Shown here one piece after another: positions 46,315 to 55,776 of a stretch of 64,000 nt of DNA; positions within the stretch are counted from its first letter, which is position 1; each line of letters opens with the position of its first letter. Source of the stretch: Microbulbifer litoralis (GTDB lineage Bacteria > Pseudomonadota > Gammaproteobacteria > Pseudomonadales > Cellvibrionaceae); the NCBI RefSeq assembly GCF_023634065.1, contig NZ_JALKCV010000002.1, positions 248,001 through 312,000 on the forward strand. Direction: 5' to 3'. Below the pieces are notes generated by a model, which was given only the letters and a program-made list of their open reading frames with translations, did not search any database and was not told the origin of the DNA. The position numbers were made by a program, and so were the translations under genes.

Positions 46315-47357
46315 TGGTCGGGTTCCTCACTTTGGGGGATGGCCCCCTGGACAAATTGACCCGCGCCGGTCGCGGCGCGCGACGCGGTGTGCTCGATCAC
46401 CCTGGACACGCGCAGGGCGCGCTGGCCGTTGCGGCTGCCGTAATCGCATTCCAGTACCGGCACGCCGTCGACCCGCGCGGTGACGCTGTCGGGCAGGTCG
46501 ATTGGCAACACATCGCCGCGCTGCAGGTCCATGACCCTGCCGATGCGGCTGGGCAGTGCGGCGAATTCCGCCACCAGTTCCACTTCCGACTGGCGGATCT
46601 CACCGGCCATGCGCCGGTTCCAGGTCTGGTCGCCGGAGTCGCGGCCGTCGGCCACCGGGTTGGTAAGCAGGTCGCGCAGCGGTTCGATCATCGAGTAGGG
46701 CATGCAGATCTGGAACTGGTCCGACAGGTTGCCCACTTCCAGCTGGAAGGTGGTATTGACGATGATTTCGTTGGGCGAGTTGGTAATGTTCGCGAAGCGC
46801 GCCTGCAGCTCCGAGCGCAGGTAACTGATATCAAGCGCATAGACGGATTTCCACGAATCCCGGTAGGCGTCGATCGCCAGGTGCAGGATGCGCTGGATAA
46901 TGCGCTGTTCCGTGTTGGTGAACTCGCGCCCCTCGGATTTGGTTACGAATCGGCCGTCGCCGCCGAACAGGCTGTCCACCACCATGAAAACCATGCTCGG
47001 TGGAAACACCATCAGGCCGGTGCCGCGCAGCGGTTTCATCGAAATCAGGTTCAGGTTGGTGGGCACCGGCAGGTTGCGGGCGAAATCCCTGAAACTCTGG
47101 TAGCGCACCGAATCCACGGTAATATCCGGGCTGCGGCGGATCAGGTTGAAAAGCCCCACCCGGAAGTGCCGCGCAAAGCGCTCGTTGATGATGTCCAGGC
47201 TGTGCAGCCGCTCGCGGATTACCCGCTGCTGCGAGGCCGGGTCGTAGGGGCGCACTTTCGGTTTCGTACCGGCGCTGTTGCCACTGTCCTCGGTGTCGCC
47301 GGGGCCGTGTAGCAGCGCGTCGATTTCTTCCTGGGAGAGCAGGTCGTCCTGGGCCAT
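46311..47357 (-). CDS. fliM: Flagellar motor switch protein FliM
   Basis: A 348-residue C-ring protein. The N-terminal CheY-binding peptide LLSQEEIDALLHG is present, followed by the middle domain (LHSLDIINERFARHFRVGLFNLIRR, GTGLMVFPPSMVFMVVDSLFGG) and the C-terminal SPOA domain. Length is standard. It switches rotation in response to CheY-P. Confidence 0.96.
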   Translation of the reverse strand: MAQDDLLSQEEIDALLHGPGDTEDSGNSAGTKPKVRPYDPASQQRVIRERLHSLDIINERFARHFRVGLFNLIRRSPDITVDSVRYQSFRDFARNLPVPTNLNLISMKPLRGTGLMVFPPSMVFMVVDSLFGGDGRFVTKSEGREFTNTEQRIIQRILHLAIDAYRDSWKSVYALDISYLRSELQARFANITNSPNEIIVNTTFQLEVGNLSDQFQICMPYSMIEPLRDLLTNPVADGRDSGDQTWNRRMAGEIRQSEVELVAEFAALPSRIGRVMDLQRGDVLPIDLPDSVTARVDGVPVLECDYGSRNGQRALRVSRVIEHTASRAATGAGQFVQGAIPQSEEPDQ

Positions 47358-47372
47358 GGGTGAATACTTTCC

Positions 47373-47849
47373 TTACTGCACGATAAACTCGGTGAAGAGC
47401 ACATCGTCGATATGCAGCTCCGGCTGGCCGGTGGCCATGGGTTCCGACAGGGTGGCAACGATGGCATCGGCCAGCTGCTCCTTGCCCTCCGGTGTGGCCA
47501 GTACTTCCGGGTTCTGGGACGAGTTCAGGATCAGCAGCCGGCTGCGTACCTGTGGCATGTTTTCCTGCAGGAAATCGCGCGTATCGTCATCGCCCACCTG
47601 CAGTGACAGGCCCATGTACAACAGGCGGCTGGCATAGAGGTCGCCCCGCAGGTTGACGGTGAAAGGGTCGATATTGACGTAGATGGGCGTGGCACTTTTC
47701 TGCACCACTTCCGGTTCTTCGGTCGCCGTCTTCTCGCCGTCGTCTTTCGTCAGCAGGTAGATGTTCATCGCCACCAGCACGAGAAGCATCAGCACAACCG
47801 GGATTCCCAGCCACAACCAGCCGCGTGATTTGTTCGGAGTCTCTGCCAT
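47373..47849 (-). CDS. fliL: Flagellar basal body-associated protein FliL
   Basis: A 158-residue single-span membrane protein (LWLGIPVVLMLLVLVAMNIYLL) with a periplasmic domain: PIYVNIDPFTVNLRGDLYASRLLYMGLSLQV and LHIDDVLFTEFIVQ (key: DPFTVNL, FTEFIVQ). It supports the stator around the motor. First of the fliLMNOPQR block; a 259-base repeat-containing gap separates it from fliK. Confidence 0.94.
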   Translation of the reverse strand: MAETPNKSRGWLWLGIPVVLMLLVLVAMNIYLLTKDDGEKTATEEPEVVQKSATPIYVNIDPFTVNLRGDLYASRLLYMGLSLQVGDDDTRDFLQENMPQVRSRLLILNSSQNPEVLATPEGKEQLADAIVATLSEPMATGQPELHIDDVLFTEFIVQ

Positions 47850-47998
47850 TGACCTGCGCCTTTACCGGGGGATTTCTTTCGAGGGTCGAGTATGCCGGCG
47901 ACCGGTCCGCGGGCATGCGAAGAAAAAGATGGCCTAGAGGCGTTATCTCTGCGCTTTGTCGTTTTCGAACGGATTGTGCTCGTGCGGTAGGCGGGGTT

Positions 47999-48080
47999 CC
48001 CGGATTCCGCTGCGCTCCATCCGGGCTACCGGTTGCGGTTGCCGTAGCCTGGATGAAGGCGCGGAGCGCCGGAATCCGGG
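47999..48080. repeat. Inverted pair of REP-like palindromes
   Basis: CCCGGATTCCGCTGCGCTCC...GGGCTAC (47999-48029) faces GTAGCCTGGATGAAGGCG...GGAATCCGGG (48044-48080) in the fliK-fliL gap. Such a pair inside an operon could form a stable hairpin separating fliK from fliL expression. Confidence 0.7.
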
Positions 48081-48108
48081 AGGGTGGTTTCCGGGGTTGA
48101 AGCGCGAT

Positions 48109-49293
48109 CTATGCGTACAGGTCCACACGGCCGGAACCGATTGTCGTGTTGGTTTGTACGGTCGCGCTGGAGGTTTCGGTGTCACGGGTAGCAAGAGAGC
48201 CGCCGCCGGAGCCGTTTCCGCCGCCGGCGGAATCATCCCGCGCGGATTCCTGGCGCTGCTCGCCGACACTGGTATCGCCGAGGGAAATCCCCTGTTCCGC
48301 CAGTGCCTCGCGCAGCTGCGGTACCGCCTGTTCCACCGCGCTGCGCACACTGGCGTGGGCGGACAGGAAGTGCGCGCGCGCGCCCTGGTCGTCCAGTTGC
48401 AGGTTGACCGACAGCGGCCCCAGTTCGCGCGGGTTCAGGTGCAGTTCCACACTGCCGTCGCCGCGCTGCACCATCCCCTGTAACTGCTGGCCCAGTTCCT
48501 GTTGCCAGGCGGTGCTGGCGAGGGGGGACGGCAGGCTCGCCTGGGCGGGCGCGGCAGTGGTGGGCGCAGCCGCGGGTGCGGACGCGACAGGCGCGGCGGC
48601 GGTCGCCGGAGTCGGGGCGGATATCTCCGCGGGGCCGGCGGACAGGTTGCGGCCGGTGCTGCCGGCGGCCTCGAAAGCATTGCCGTCGTCGACCGTTGCC
48701 GCAACGGCGCTGCGGAAATTCCCGTTTGCCGGGCGCTTTGCGTCGTCGGCGATATCGGCCGCCGCTGTGGTGGCATTCGCGATGGCAGTGTCCGCTTCCG
48801 TCCGGCCCGGCGCTGCCGCCGCGGACGGCAGTGGTTGCGCGGCTGTGCTGGCCGACGCCGGCGTTTCGGTAACTGCCGGGCTGGCGGAGCGCGGGGTATC
48901 CGCGACGGCAGCGAGCAGCGGGACTGGCGCAGCGGCGTTCCCGGTTTCGGCGGCGGTATCGGTGTCGTTTTCCCCGGCCACCACTTCCGACATTTCCCCT
49001 GCTGCCATTTCCCCGGGTAAGGGATCCGCCGCCGGCGCAGTCGCCTGCAGTGGCGAAGCGGGCGATCCGCTTTCCGCAATCGACGGTGGCACCACGCCGG
49101 CCCCGAACAACGCCTCCGTCTCTGCGATCCCGGTACGGATCGATTGCGCGGCCGATGGATCCGAGGCATTGCCGGCGGCGGCGATGGCGGCCGACAGGGT
49201 GCGCTTGAAGGCCGGGCCGTCGCCGGCGCTGCGGTTGTCCGCCGGGGCGGCGTCGACTTTGGCGGTGCGGGCGAGCAGTGCTGTGATATCCAT
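48109..49293 (-). CDS. fliK: Flagellar hook-length control protein FliK
   Basis: A 394-residue secreted ruler. The first 250 residues are low-complexity Ala/Thr/Ser/Pro. The C-terminal Flg_hook domain is clear: QGMVQRGDGSVELHLNPRELGPLSVNLQLDDQGARAHFLSAHASVRSAVEQAVPQLREAL (key: LHLNPRELGPLSVNL), which contacts FlhB to end hook growth. The tail is Ser/Thr/Gly-rich. Position between fliJ and fliL is standard. Confidence 0.93.
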   Translation of the reverse strand: MDITALLARTAKVDAAPADNRSAGDGPAFKRTLSAAIAAAGNASDPSAAQSIRTGIAETEALFGAGVVPPSIAESGSPASPLQATAPAADPLPGEMAAGEMSEVVAGENDTDTAAETGNAAAPVPLLAAVADTPRSASPAVTETPASASTAAQPLPSAAAAPGRTEADTAIANATTAAADIADDAKRPANGNFRSAVAATVDDGNAFEAAGSTGRNLSAGPAEISAPTPATAAAPVASAPAAAPTTAAPAQASLPSPLASTAWQQELGQQLQGMVQRGDGSVELHLNPRELGPLSVNLQLDDQGARAHFLSAHASVRSAVEQAVPQLREALAEQGISLGDTSVGEQRQESARDDSAGGGNGSGGGSLATRDTETSSATVQTNTTIGSGRVDLYA

Positions 49294-49330
49294 AAATTTG
49301 CTTCCTATAGTGTTCCTATAGTTCTTCTCT

Positions 49331-49795
49331 TTATAGCGGGTTCCGGTCTTCCGCCGGCGGGCGCCGCGCGACCAGGTTCTGGGTTGTCTCGTCGTTCAGG
49401 CGCCGCTCGCGTTGTGCCAGTCGCTGCTGTTCGCTGTGGGCGCGGCGCTGGGCCAGGGTGTCGTAGGAGGACAGCTGCCGCTGGCGCTGCTGCCAGTGCT
49501 GGCGGCTGGCATCGAGCCGTTCACCCTGTTGCGCCAGGGCTGCGCGGGCGCGGGCGATGGCGCTGTCCAGCGAATGGATAAAGCGGTTGTAATCGTTCAG
49601 TGTGTCGGCGCCGACACCGCGCTGCATCGCCTCCTGCAGTTTCTGCCGGTACTCGCCGCGGTATTGCTGCAGGGTTTCCAGCTGCGCGGCGGTCTGCGCG
49701 CGACTCTGCTGTTCCTCGGCCAGTGCGCGCCCGGCACTGTCGCGGGCCTTGCGGCTCTGGTCGATCAGGGTGTCGAGTGGGCTGGAGCGGTTCAC
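49331..49795 (-). CDS. fliJ: Flagellar export chaperone FliJ
   Basis: A 154-residue, almost wholly coiled-coil protein rich in Gln, Arg and Glu ([45 protein letters not shown]). Start is GTG 49795 overlapping the fliI stop (GTGA). FliJ helps link FliI ATPase to FlhA. Assignment rests on coiled-coil composition, length and position. Confidence 0.88.
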   Translation of the reverse strand: MNRSSPLDTLIDQSRKARDSAGRALAEEQQSRAQTAAQLETLQQYRGEYRQKLQEAMQRGVGADTLNDYNRFIHSLDSAIARARAALAQQGERLDASRQHWQQRQRQLSSYDTLAQRRAHSEQQRLAQRERRLNDETTQNLVARRPPAEDRNPL

Positions 49796-51186
49796 GCCTG
49801 TCCTCCGTTGGGCACAGGGTTGCCGAGCAGTTGCGCCAGCGCGGTCTGCGCGTCGTCGATGGCGGCGCGCTCGCCGATGCCCTGCTGCAGGAAGTTTTCC
49901 ATTCGCGGGTAGAGCTGTACGGCGCGGTCCAGTTGCGGGTCCTGGCCCGGGCTGTAGGCGCCCACGCTGATCAGGTCGCGGTTGCGCTGGTAGCGCGAGA
50001 ACAGTTGTTTGAAGCCGCGCGCGCGATGCTGTTGTTGCTCGTCGGTGATGGCGGTCATGGCGCGGCTGATGGAGGCCTCGATATCGATGGCCGGGTAGTG
50101 GCCGGCTTCCGCCAGTGCGCGCGACAGCACCACATGGCCGTCGAGGATCGCGCGGGCGGAATCGGCGATCGGGTCCTGCTGGTCGTCGCCCTCGGTCAAT
50201 ACCGTGTAAAAGGCGGTGATCGAACCGCCGTTCTCGCCGTTGCCGGCGCGCTCCACCAGCACCGGCAACTTTGCAAATACCGACGGCGGATAGCCCTTGG
50301 TGGCCGGCGGCTCGCCGATGGCCAGCGCGATTTCCCGCTGCGCCATGGCGTAGCGGGTCAGGGAATCCATGATCAGCAGTACGCTCTTGCCGGCGTCGCG
50401 GAAGTGCTCGGCGATGCGGGTGGCGTAGGCGGCGCCCTGCAGCCGCTGCAGCGGCGAGGTATCCGCCGGTGCGGCCACCACGGCGGCGCGGCGGCGGCCC
50501 TCGTCGCCGAGAATATTGTCGATGAAATCCTTCACCTCGCGGCCGCGCTCGCCGATCAATCCGACCACGATCACGTCGGCACTGGTGTAGCGCGCCATCA
50601 TGCCCAGCAGCACCGACTTGCCCACGCCGGAACCGGCGAACAGGCCCATGCGCTGGCCGCGGCCGACACTGAGCAGGCTGTTGATCGCGCGGATGCCGAC
50701 GTCGATCTGCCGCTGGATCGGTGTACGCTGCAGCGGGTTCAGCGGCGGCGCGGCGAGGGTGCCGCAGTCGCCACCGTCCAGCGGCGGCCCGCCATCCAGC
50801 GGCCGGCCGCTGCCGTCCACGACGCGGCCGAGCAGCGAATCGCCGAGCGGAAAGCGGCGCGCGCCGGAGCCGGCCAGCGGGAAAACCCGCGCGCCCGGGC
50901 GCAGGCCGGCGATTTCCGCCAGGGGCATCAGGAAGAGTTTATCGCCGGAGAAGCCCACCACTTCGGCCTCGGCAAATTGCGCCGGCGCGGCACTGTCCGC
51001 GGCTGTCAGTTCGATGCGGCAGCCGGCGCCCAGCGGTATTTGCAGCCCCACGGCTTCCAGCACCAGGCCGGTGGCGCGCACCACGCGGCCGCTGGTGCGG
51101 TAACCCGGGCCAGCGGCAATTTTGCGCGCGGCGCCGTCGAGGGCGTCGCGCCAGCGGTTGTTGTGGATTTCCGCCGCGGCGCTCAC
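49792..51186 (-). CDS. fliI: Flagellum-specific ATPase FliI
   Basis: A 464-residue export ATPase. GTG 51186, overlapping the fliH stop (GTGA), is the start; the Arg/Gly-rich frame upstream is an artefact. Walker A is [19 protein letters not shown], with [11 protein letters not shown], Walker [20 protein letters not shown], and the signature [18 protein letters not shown]. It energises substrate unloading with FliH and FliJ. Confidence 0.96.
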   Translation of the reverse strand: MSAAAEIHNNRWRDALDGAARKIAAGPGYRTSGRVVRATGLVLEAVGLQIPLGAGCRIELTAADSAAPAQFAEAEVVGFSGDKLFLMPLAEIAGLRPGARVFPLAGSGARRFPLGDSLLGRVVDGSGRPLDGGPPLDGGDCGTLAAPPLNPLQRTPIQRQIDVGIRAINSLLSVGRGQRMGLFAGSGVGKSVLLGMMARYTSADVIVVGLIGERGREVKDFIDNILGDEGRRRAAVVAAPADTSPLQRLQGAAYATRIAEHFRDAGKSVLLIMDSLTRYAMAQREIALAIGEPPATKGYPPSVFAKLPVLVERAGNGENGGSITAFYTVLTEGDDQQDPIADSARAILDGHVVLSRALAEAGHYPAIDIEASISRAMTAITDEQQQHRARGFKQLFSRYQRNRDLISVGAYSPGQDPQLDRAVQLYPRMENFLQQGIGERAAIDDAQTALAQLLGNPVPNGGQA

Positions 51187-51836
51187 GGCGTTGCCCCGGC
51201 GGTTTTCGCCAGTTGTTCCAGCAGTTGTTGCCAGCGGGTCGCGCGGCTGGCATCCAGTTCGCCGGCGCTGCTGGTCACACGGCAGCCGCCGCGTTCCAGT
51301 TGCGGGTCCGGGCGCAGTTCCCAGCCGGCTGCGGCCAGTTCGCCAGCCAGTTCCGCCTCTACCAGCGACCGGTCGTCCGGGTGTAGCCACAGGTGCGTGC
51401 GGCCGCTGTGCAGCGGCTCTTCGCGCAGCAGCGCGCGCACCAGTTCGCGCACCTGTTCCGGTTGCTGTTGCAGGGCTTCGCCGGCCAGCTGGCGGCCGGT
51501 GGCCAGCGCCAGCTCCACCAGATTGTCGGCGACGGTTTCGTCCACCGTCGCCAGGGCGCTGCTGAAGTTGCCGGCCAGCTCCGCCAGCGGCGCCAGCAGT
51601 TCGCGGCGCTGGCGTTCGCTTTCCGCCTCGCCGTTGCGCAGTCCTTCCTCGCGGCCACTGGCCAGCCCCTCTTCGCGGCCGGCCTCGAAGCCCGCCTGCC
51701 AGCCCTCGCGGCGGGCCTGTTCGCGCGCGGCATCAAAGGCCGCCTGCAGTTGCGCGGCGCGCTCGGTTTCGGCGCGCCGGCCGGCATCGCCGTTGAGTTC
51801 GTCCATGCGCCAGCGGCGCCAGGCGGCGTCAGACAT
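51183..51836 (-). CDS. fliH: Flagellar assembly protein FliH
   Basis: A 217-residue regulator of FliI. The N-terminal half is a long Ala/Glu/Arg helix with several GxxxG-like spacings ([25 protein letters not shown]), a hallmark of FliH. The C-terminal half ([41 protein letters not shown]) matches the FliH/HrpE domain. It overlaps fliG by eight bases. Confidence 0.92.
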   Translation of the reverse strand: MSDAAWRRWRMDELNGDAGRRAETERAAQLQAAFDAAREQARREGWQAGFEAGREEGLASGREEGLRNGEAESERQRRELLAPLAELAGNFSSALATVDETVADNLVELALATGRQLAGEALQQQPEQVRELVRALLREEPLHSGRTHLWLHPDDRSLVEAELAGELAAAGWELRPDPQLERGGCRVTSSAGELDASRATRWQQLLEQLAKTAGATP

Positions 51837-52833
51837 AGGTGTCGTCCCCGCCGCTCAATACGATTTCGCCGCTGTCCGCCAGGCGGCGCACCACCTGCAG
51901 AATGGCTTTCTGTTCGCTCTCCACTTGCGAGACGCGCACCGGGCCGCTGGCTTCCATCTCCTCGCGCAGCAGGTCGCCGGCGCGGGTGGACATATTGCGC
52001 AGGAATTTTTCCAGCAGCAGGGCGTCGCAGCCCTTCAGTGCCACCACCAGGGATTTGCTGCTGATTTCCTTCAGCACCAGCTGGATGGCGTGGTCGTCCA
52101 GGTCGAGCAGGTTCTCGAACAGGAACATCTCGTCGATGATCTTCTGCGCCAGGTCTTCGTTGTGGTCGCGCACGCGGCCGATGACTTTTTCCTCGGCACT
52201 GGAATTCATCAGGTTGAGGATTTCCGCCGCAGTGCGCGCGCCGCCCATCTTGCTGCGCTTGAGGTTCTGGCCGTCGAGCATATTGCCCAGCACCTCGGTC
52301 AATTCCTGCAGCGCCGCCGGCTGCACACCGTTGAAGGTGGCGATGCGCAGCACCACGTCGTCGCGCAGTTTGTCATCGAAGTGTTCCAGCACCGCGGCGG
52401 CCTGGCGCCGCTCCAGGTGCACCAGGATGGTGGCGATGATCTGCGGGTGTTCGTCGCGGATCATTTCCGATACCACGTTCGGGTCCATCAGGTTGAGGGC
52501 GTCGATGCCGGAATCGGCGCTGCGGGTGTCGAGGATGTCCTCCAGCAGGCTGGCGGCGCGCTCGTTGCCCAGCGCCTTGGTCAGCACCGCGCGGATATGG
52601 TCGCTGGAGTAGAGGTTGAGCGCGGTAAACTCGTCGGACTCGCGGTGGAAATCGTCCAGGACCTTGCGCATGTCCTCGTGGGAGACGCCCTTGAGTGTGG
52701 CCATCTCCTGGCTGATATCCTGCACTTCGCGCGCGGACAGGTGCTTGAAGATCTCGGCCGCGCTGTCCTCGTCCAGTGCCAGCAGCAGTATGGCGCTGCG
52801 GCGGATATTGCTCAGGTCATTCTTGTCAGTCAT
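51829..52833 (-). CDS. fliG: Flagellar motor switch protein FliG
   Basis: A 334-residue C-ring protein that receives torque from MotA. Conserved segments: RRSAILLLALDEDSAAEIFKHLS, the middle EHPQIIATILVHLERRQAA, and the C-terminal FLFENLLDLDDHAIQLVLKEISSKSLVVALKG with the charged torque helix. Overlaps fliF by eight bases. Confidence 0.96.
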   Translation of the reverse strand: MTDKNDLSNIRRSAILLLALDEDSAAEIFKHLSAREVQDISQEMATLKGVSHEDMRKVLDDFHRESDEFTALNLYSSDHIRAVLTKALGNERAASLLEDILDTRSADSGIDALNLMDPNVVSEMIRDEHPQIIATILVHLERRQAAAVLEHFDDKLRDDVVLRIATFNGVQPAALQELTEVLGNMLDGQNLKRSKMGGARTAAEILNLMNSSAEEKVIGRVRDHNEDLAQKIIDEMFLFENLLDLDDHAIQLVLKEISSKSLVVALKGCDALLLEKFLRNMSTRAGDLLREEMEASGPVRVSQVESEQKAILQVVRRLADSGEIVLSGGDDTYV

Positions 52834-54532
52834 GGCGGTTCATCCAGCTGCGCACGATCATCGCCACCAGGGACGGGTCCTCGCGCGCCATTTCCTGCAG
52901 GTCTTTGAGGTTCTGTTCATAGGGGGAGGAGCGCCGGCGGCGGCGCGGTTGTGGGGCCTCCTCCGCTTCCTCTTCGTAGGGCTCGCCGGTTTCGCTTTCC
53001 GCTGTTGCCGGCGCTGCCTGCGCTGTCGGCGCCGGCTGCGGTTGCGGCGCCGCGACCACCGGCCGGCGGGTGTAGCGGTCCACCATCGGCCGCACCACCC
53101 ACAGGAACAGCAGCAGCGCGCCGATGCCGACCAGCAGGTAGCGCACCAGCGTCAGCAGGAAGTGCTGCCAGAAGGGCGATTCCCACCAGCGGGTTTCGAT
53201 TTCCTGCACCGGCTCCTCGACTTCGCTGAAGGGGCTGTTGACCACTTCCAGGCCGTCACCGCGCGCCTGTGAATAACCCATGGCGCGGCGCGCCAGCTGC
53301 TCGATGCGTTCCAGTTCCTCGGTGGTGAGCGCGACCTGCTCGATCTCACCGTCGTCGGTCTCGGTTTCCCGGTAGTTCACCACCACCGCCACCGACAGCC
53401 GTTCGATACGGCCGCGGCGGTGCTGGATATGCACTATGTCGCGGTCCACTTCGTAGTTGATCAGTTCATCGGTCTGCGAGCGCCCGGTTTCCACCGGCAG
53501 TTCATCCGGGCCGGGGCCGCCTTTTTCGTCCGGGACTGTCTGGATTGGCGACGGTGCGGTACCGGGTGGGGTATTGCTGATGGCGCCGGGAATACCGGCG
53601 GCCATGTTGCCGCTGCCGTCGTAGGTGTTGTTGCGGCGCTCGCTGCGGATCGCCGCCGGGCGGTCGTCGCTGTTGGGGGTGTAGCGCTCGCTGGTTTCCT
53701 CGCGCTGGTCGAAATTCACCTGTGCCGCCACTTCGGCGCGTACATTGTCTCGGCCCAGGATCGGCACCAGGATATTTTCGATGCGTCGCTGGTAGCGGCG
53801 CTCCACTTCGTGCACATAGTCCAGCTGGGTGCCGTCCAGGTTGCCCTCGCTGCCGGGCCGCGACAGGAGGCGGCCGGCCTGGTCCACCACGGTGACATTT
53901 TCCAGCGCCAGTTCCGGCACGCTGCTGGAGACCAGGTGCGCGATGGCGTCCACCTGGCCCTCGCCCAGGGCGCGGCCCGCTTGCAGGGTCACCACGACCG
54001 AGGCCTTGGCCGGTTCGCGGTCGCGGATAAATACCGAGGGTTTTGCCATCGCCAGGTGTACGCGCGCCTGCGCCACCGGGCCCAGGGATTCGATCGATTT
54101 TGCCAGCTCGCCCTGCAGGCCGCGCTGGAAGTTCACCTGCTCGGCAAACTGGCTGATGCCGAACTCCTGCTGGTCCATGATCTCGAAACCGCTGTTGCCG
54201 GCTTCCGGCAGACCCTGCTCGGCCAGTTGCAGGCGCAGCTTGTGCACCTGGTCGCCGGGCACCAGCAGCGCGCCGCCGCCCTGGCTGAACTCGTAGGGAA
54301 TGGCGAGACTGTCGAGTTCCGCAATAATGCGGCCGCCGTCGGCCTCGCTGAGGTTGCTGTAGAGCACGCGGTAGTCGGGCTTGCCGGCCCACATCAGCAG
54401 CACCGCCACAATGGCAATGGCGGCGGCACCGGCCACCAGCAGCGGCACCAGCGGATTGGCCAGCAGGCGCGCCGGAAGCTGGCCGAGTGGGGCCGATGCG
54501 GCGCTCTGGGTCGATCGGGAGGCGCTGCTCAT
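52826..54532 (-). CDS. fliF: Flagellar MS-ring protein FliF
   Basis: A 568-residue inner-membrane ring protein from ATG 54532 (MSSASRSTQSAASAPLG) preceded by GGGGGAA; a TTG at 54577 would add 15 residues. Two membrane segments flank a large periplasmic part with YRVLYSNLSEADGGRIIAELDS, KVRLQLAEQGLPEAG-like (HKLRLQLAEQGLPEAG) and ARVHLAMAKPSVFIRDREPAKASVVV. The C-terminal tail binds FliG. It opens the leftward operon, divergent from fliE. Confidence 0.96.
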   Translation of the reverse strand: MSSASRSTQSAASAPLGQLPARLLANPLVPLLVAGAAAIAIVAVLLMWAGKPDYRVLYSNLSEADGGRIIAELDSLAIPYEFSQGGGALLVPGDQVHKLRLQLAEQGLPEAGNSGFEIMDQQEFGISQFAEQVNFQRGLQGELAKSIESLGPVAQARVHLAMAKPSVFIRDREPAKASVVVTLQAGRALGEGQVDAIAHLVSSSVPELALENVTVVDQAGRLLSRPGSEGNLDGTQLDYVHEVERRYQRRIENILVPILGRDNVRAEVAAQVNFDQREETSERYTPNSDDRPAAIRSERRNNTYDGSGNMAAGIPGAISNTPPGTAPSPIQTVPDEKGGPGPDELPVETGRSQTDELINYEVDRDIVHIQHRRGRIERLSVAVVVNYRETETDDGEIEQVALTTEELERIEQLARRAMGYSQARGDGLEVVNSPFSEVEEPVQEIETRWWESPFWQHFLLTLVRYLLVGIGALLLFLWVVRPMVDRYTRRPVVAAPQPQPAPTAQAAPATAESETGEPYEEEAEEAPQPRRRRRSSPYEQNLKDLQEMAREDPSLVAMIVRSWMNRHD

Positions 54533-54760
54533 ACCGCGGTTCCCCCCGGGCGGTTTTGCGGATTGAATCGTGTACAAAAAGGCATTACTGCTCTGCTTGT
54601 GCTGTGCCGCCCGCAGGCGGGTCTGGAGTCAGCATGGGATTATGGGCGGGCCCGGAACAGATAAAGGAAAGAAAAGCCCGCATTTTTTTCGCTATTTGCG
54701 CGCATGGCTGCGGTGCCGGGGCTGGTACTGTTGCGTCGTAATCGGAAAAAGGCAGTAACC

Positions 54761-55087
54761 ATGAGTACAACCCAGATCGAAGGCGTCCTGGCACAGATGC
54801 AAGCGGTTGCCGGTGCGGCCGGGGGCAGTGAGGGCGCGGCGCCGATCGCAGACGCCGGTGACGAAAGCGCTTTTGCCGGGGTGCTGAAAAACAGCCTGGA
54901 GCGCATCAACGCGCTGCAGAACCTGAGCGGTGAACAGAAGCGCGCTTTCCAGGCCGGTGAAGCGGGCGTGGAGCTGCACGAGGTCATGATCGCCGGACAG
55001 AAGGCGAGCATCGCATTTGAAATGGGCGTGCAGGTGCGCAACCGGCTGGTGAATGCCTATAAAGATGTGATGAATATGCAGGTGTAA
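54761..55087 (+). CDS. fliE: Flagellar hook-basal body protein FliE
   Basis: A 108-residue rod-junction protein from ATG 54761 (MSTTQIEGVLAQMQAVAGAA). The C-terminus AGEAGVELHEVMIAGQKASI followed by AFEMGVQVRNRLVNAYKDVMNMQV is diagnostic. It is divergent from fliF, the arrangement seen in enterobacteria; the 228-base region between them must hold both promoters, but I see no sigma-28 box in it. Confidence 0.94.
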   Translation: MSTTQIEGVLAQMQAVAGAAGGSEGAAPIADAGDESAFAGVLKNSLERINALQNLSGEQKRAFQAGEAGVELHEVMIAGQKASIAFEMGVQVRNRLVNAYKDVMNMQV

Positions 55088-55130
55088 GGGCCTGTCCCGG
55101 CCCTGTTGCAATACCCGGCCCACCTCCCCG

Positions 55131-55233
55131 TCGTCATACCGGACTCGATCCGGTATCCAGTGCGGAGGGCCGAAAGCCCGGTAGTCATGCGCAACTCACG
55201 AGTGCCTGGATTCCGGCCTTCGCCGGAATGACG
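55131..55233. repeat. Composite inverted-repeat element (GTCATNCCGG type)
   Basis: GTCATACCGGA-CTCGA-TCCGGTATCCAG at the left and CTGGATTCCGGC-CTTC-GCCGGAATGAC at the right are each hairpins and also complementary to one another. The 103-base unit fills the gap between the convergent fliE and flaG. Confidence 0.6.
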
Positions 55234-55234
55234 A

Positions 55235-55600
55235 TTAGGCTTCCAGCTGCAACAACCTGCCTTTGACTTCCTCCAGGCGCTGGGCCGCGTTCAGCGCCTC
55301 CTCCGGCGGGATTTGCCGGATCAGTTCACCGTTTTCGCGATCCACCAGGCGGATGATGGTGCGGCCGGAATCCTCGCTGATTTCAAACTGCACACCGTAG
55401 TTGCGCAGCACTTCGTTGACCTGCTGCACCGGGCGCACCAGCTCCTCGTCGGCAATGGCGCGGCTGGTGGAGGCGGTGTTGTCGTTTTCGCCACTGGCCG
55501 CCAGTTGTTGCAGCACTTTCTCCACCCGCTGGCGCGCGGAGAGGTAGGAGAATTGCGAGGGCAGGGAGGAGACGCTGTTGTTGTCCACAGGCGTGGTCAT
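55235..55600 (-). CDS. flaG: Flagellar protein FlaG
   Basis: A 121-residue FlaG-family protein. The C-terminal domain VNEVLRNYGVQFEISEDSGRTIIRLVDRENGELIRQIPPEEAL is diagnostic (key: FEISEDSG, IRLVDRENGELIRQIPPEE). Start is ATG 55600 with AAGGAT upstream. A near-perfect sigma-28 promoter lies just upstream. FlaG is linked to filament length in other bacteria and normally lies near fliC/fliD, from which it is separated here by three modification genes. Confidence 0.93.
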   Translation of the reverse strand: MTTPVDNNSVSSLPSQFSYLSARQRVEKVLQQLAASGENDNTASTSRAIADEELVRPVQQVNEVLRNYGVQFEISEDSGRTIIRLVDRENGELIRQIPPEEALNAAQRLEEVKGRLLQLEA

Positions 55601-55634
55601 GGGGGATCCTTTTCGCTGCATGCCATGGTGGCTT

Positions 55635-55661
55635 TTATCGGCGGAGGCGGTCGAATCTTTA
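55635..55661 (-). promoter_or_regulatory. Sigma-28 (FliA) promoter of flaG
   Basis: On the minus strand, TAAAGATT (55661-55654), an 11-base spacer and GCCGATAA (55642-55635). The -10 is a perfect consensus match, making it the strongest FliA site in the window. It is 34 bases from the flaG start. Confidence 0.9.
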
Positions 55662-55681
55662 GTCGGGAGCCCATTCGGATC

Positions 55682-55755
55682 CCCGGATTCCGCTGCGCTC
55701 CATCCGGGCTGCGGGCCCGGGGCAAATTCCGCACAGTGCATAGCGGAATCCGGGG
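55682..55755. repeat. REP-like palindrome with degenerate partner
   Basis: CCCGGATTCCGCTGCGCTCC...GGGCTGC (55682-55711) is followed by a decayed inverted unit ending GCGGAATCCGGG (55744-55755), between the sulfotransferase gene and flaG. Confidence 0.62.
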
Positions 55756-55776
55756 GCAGAAGCCCCCACTTCCTGA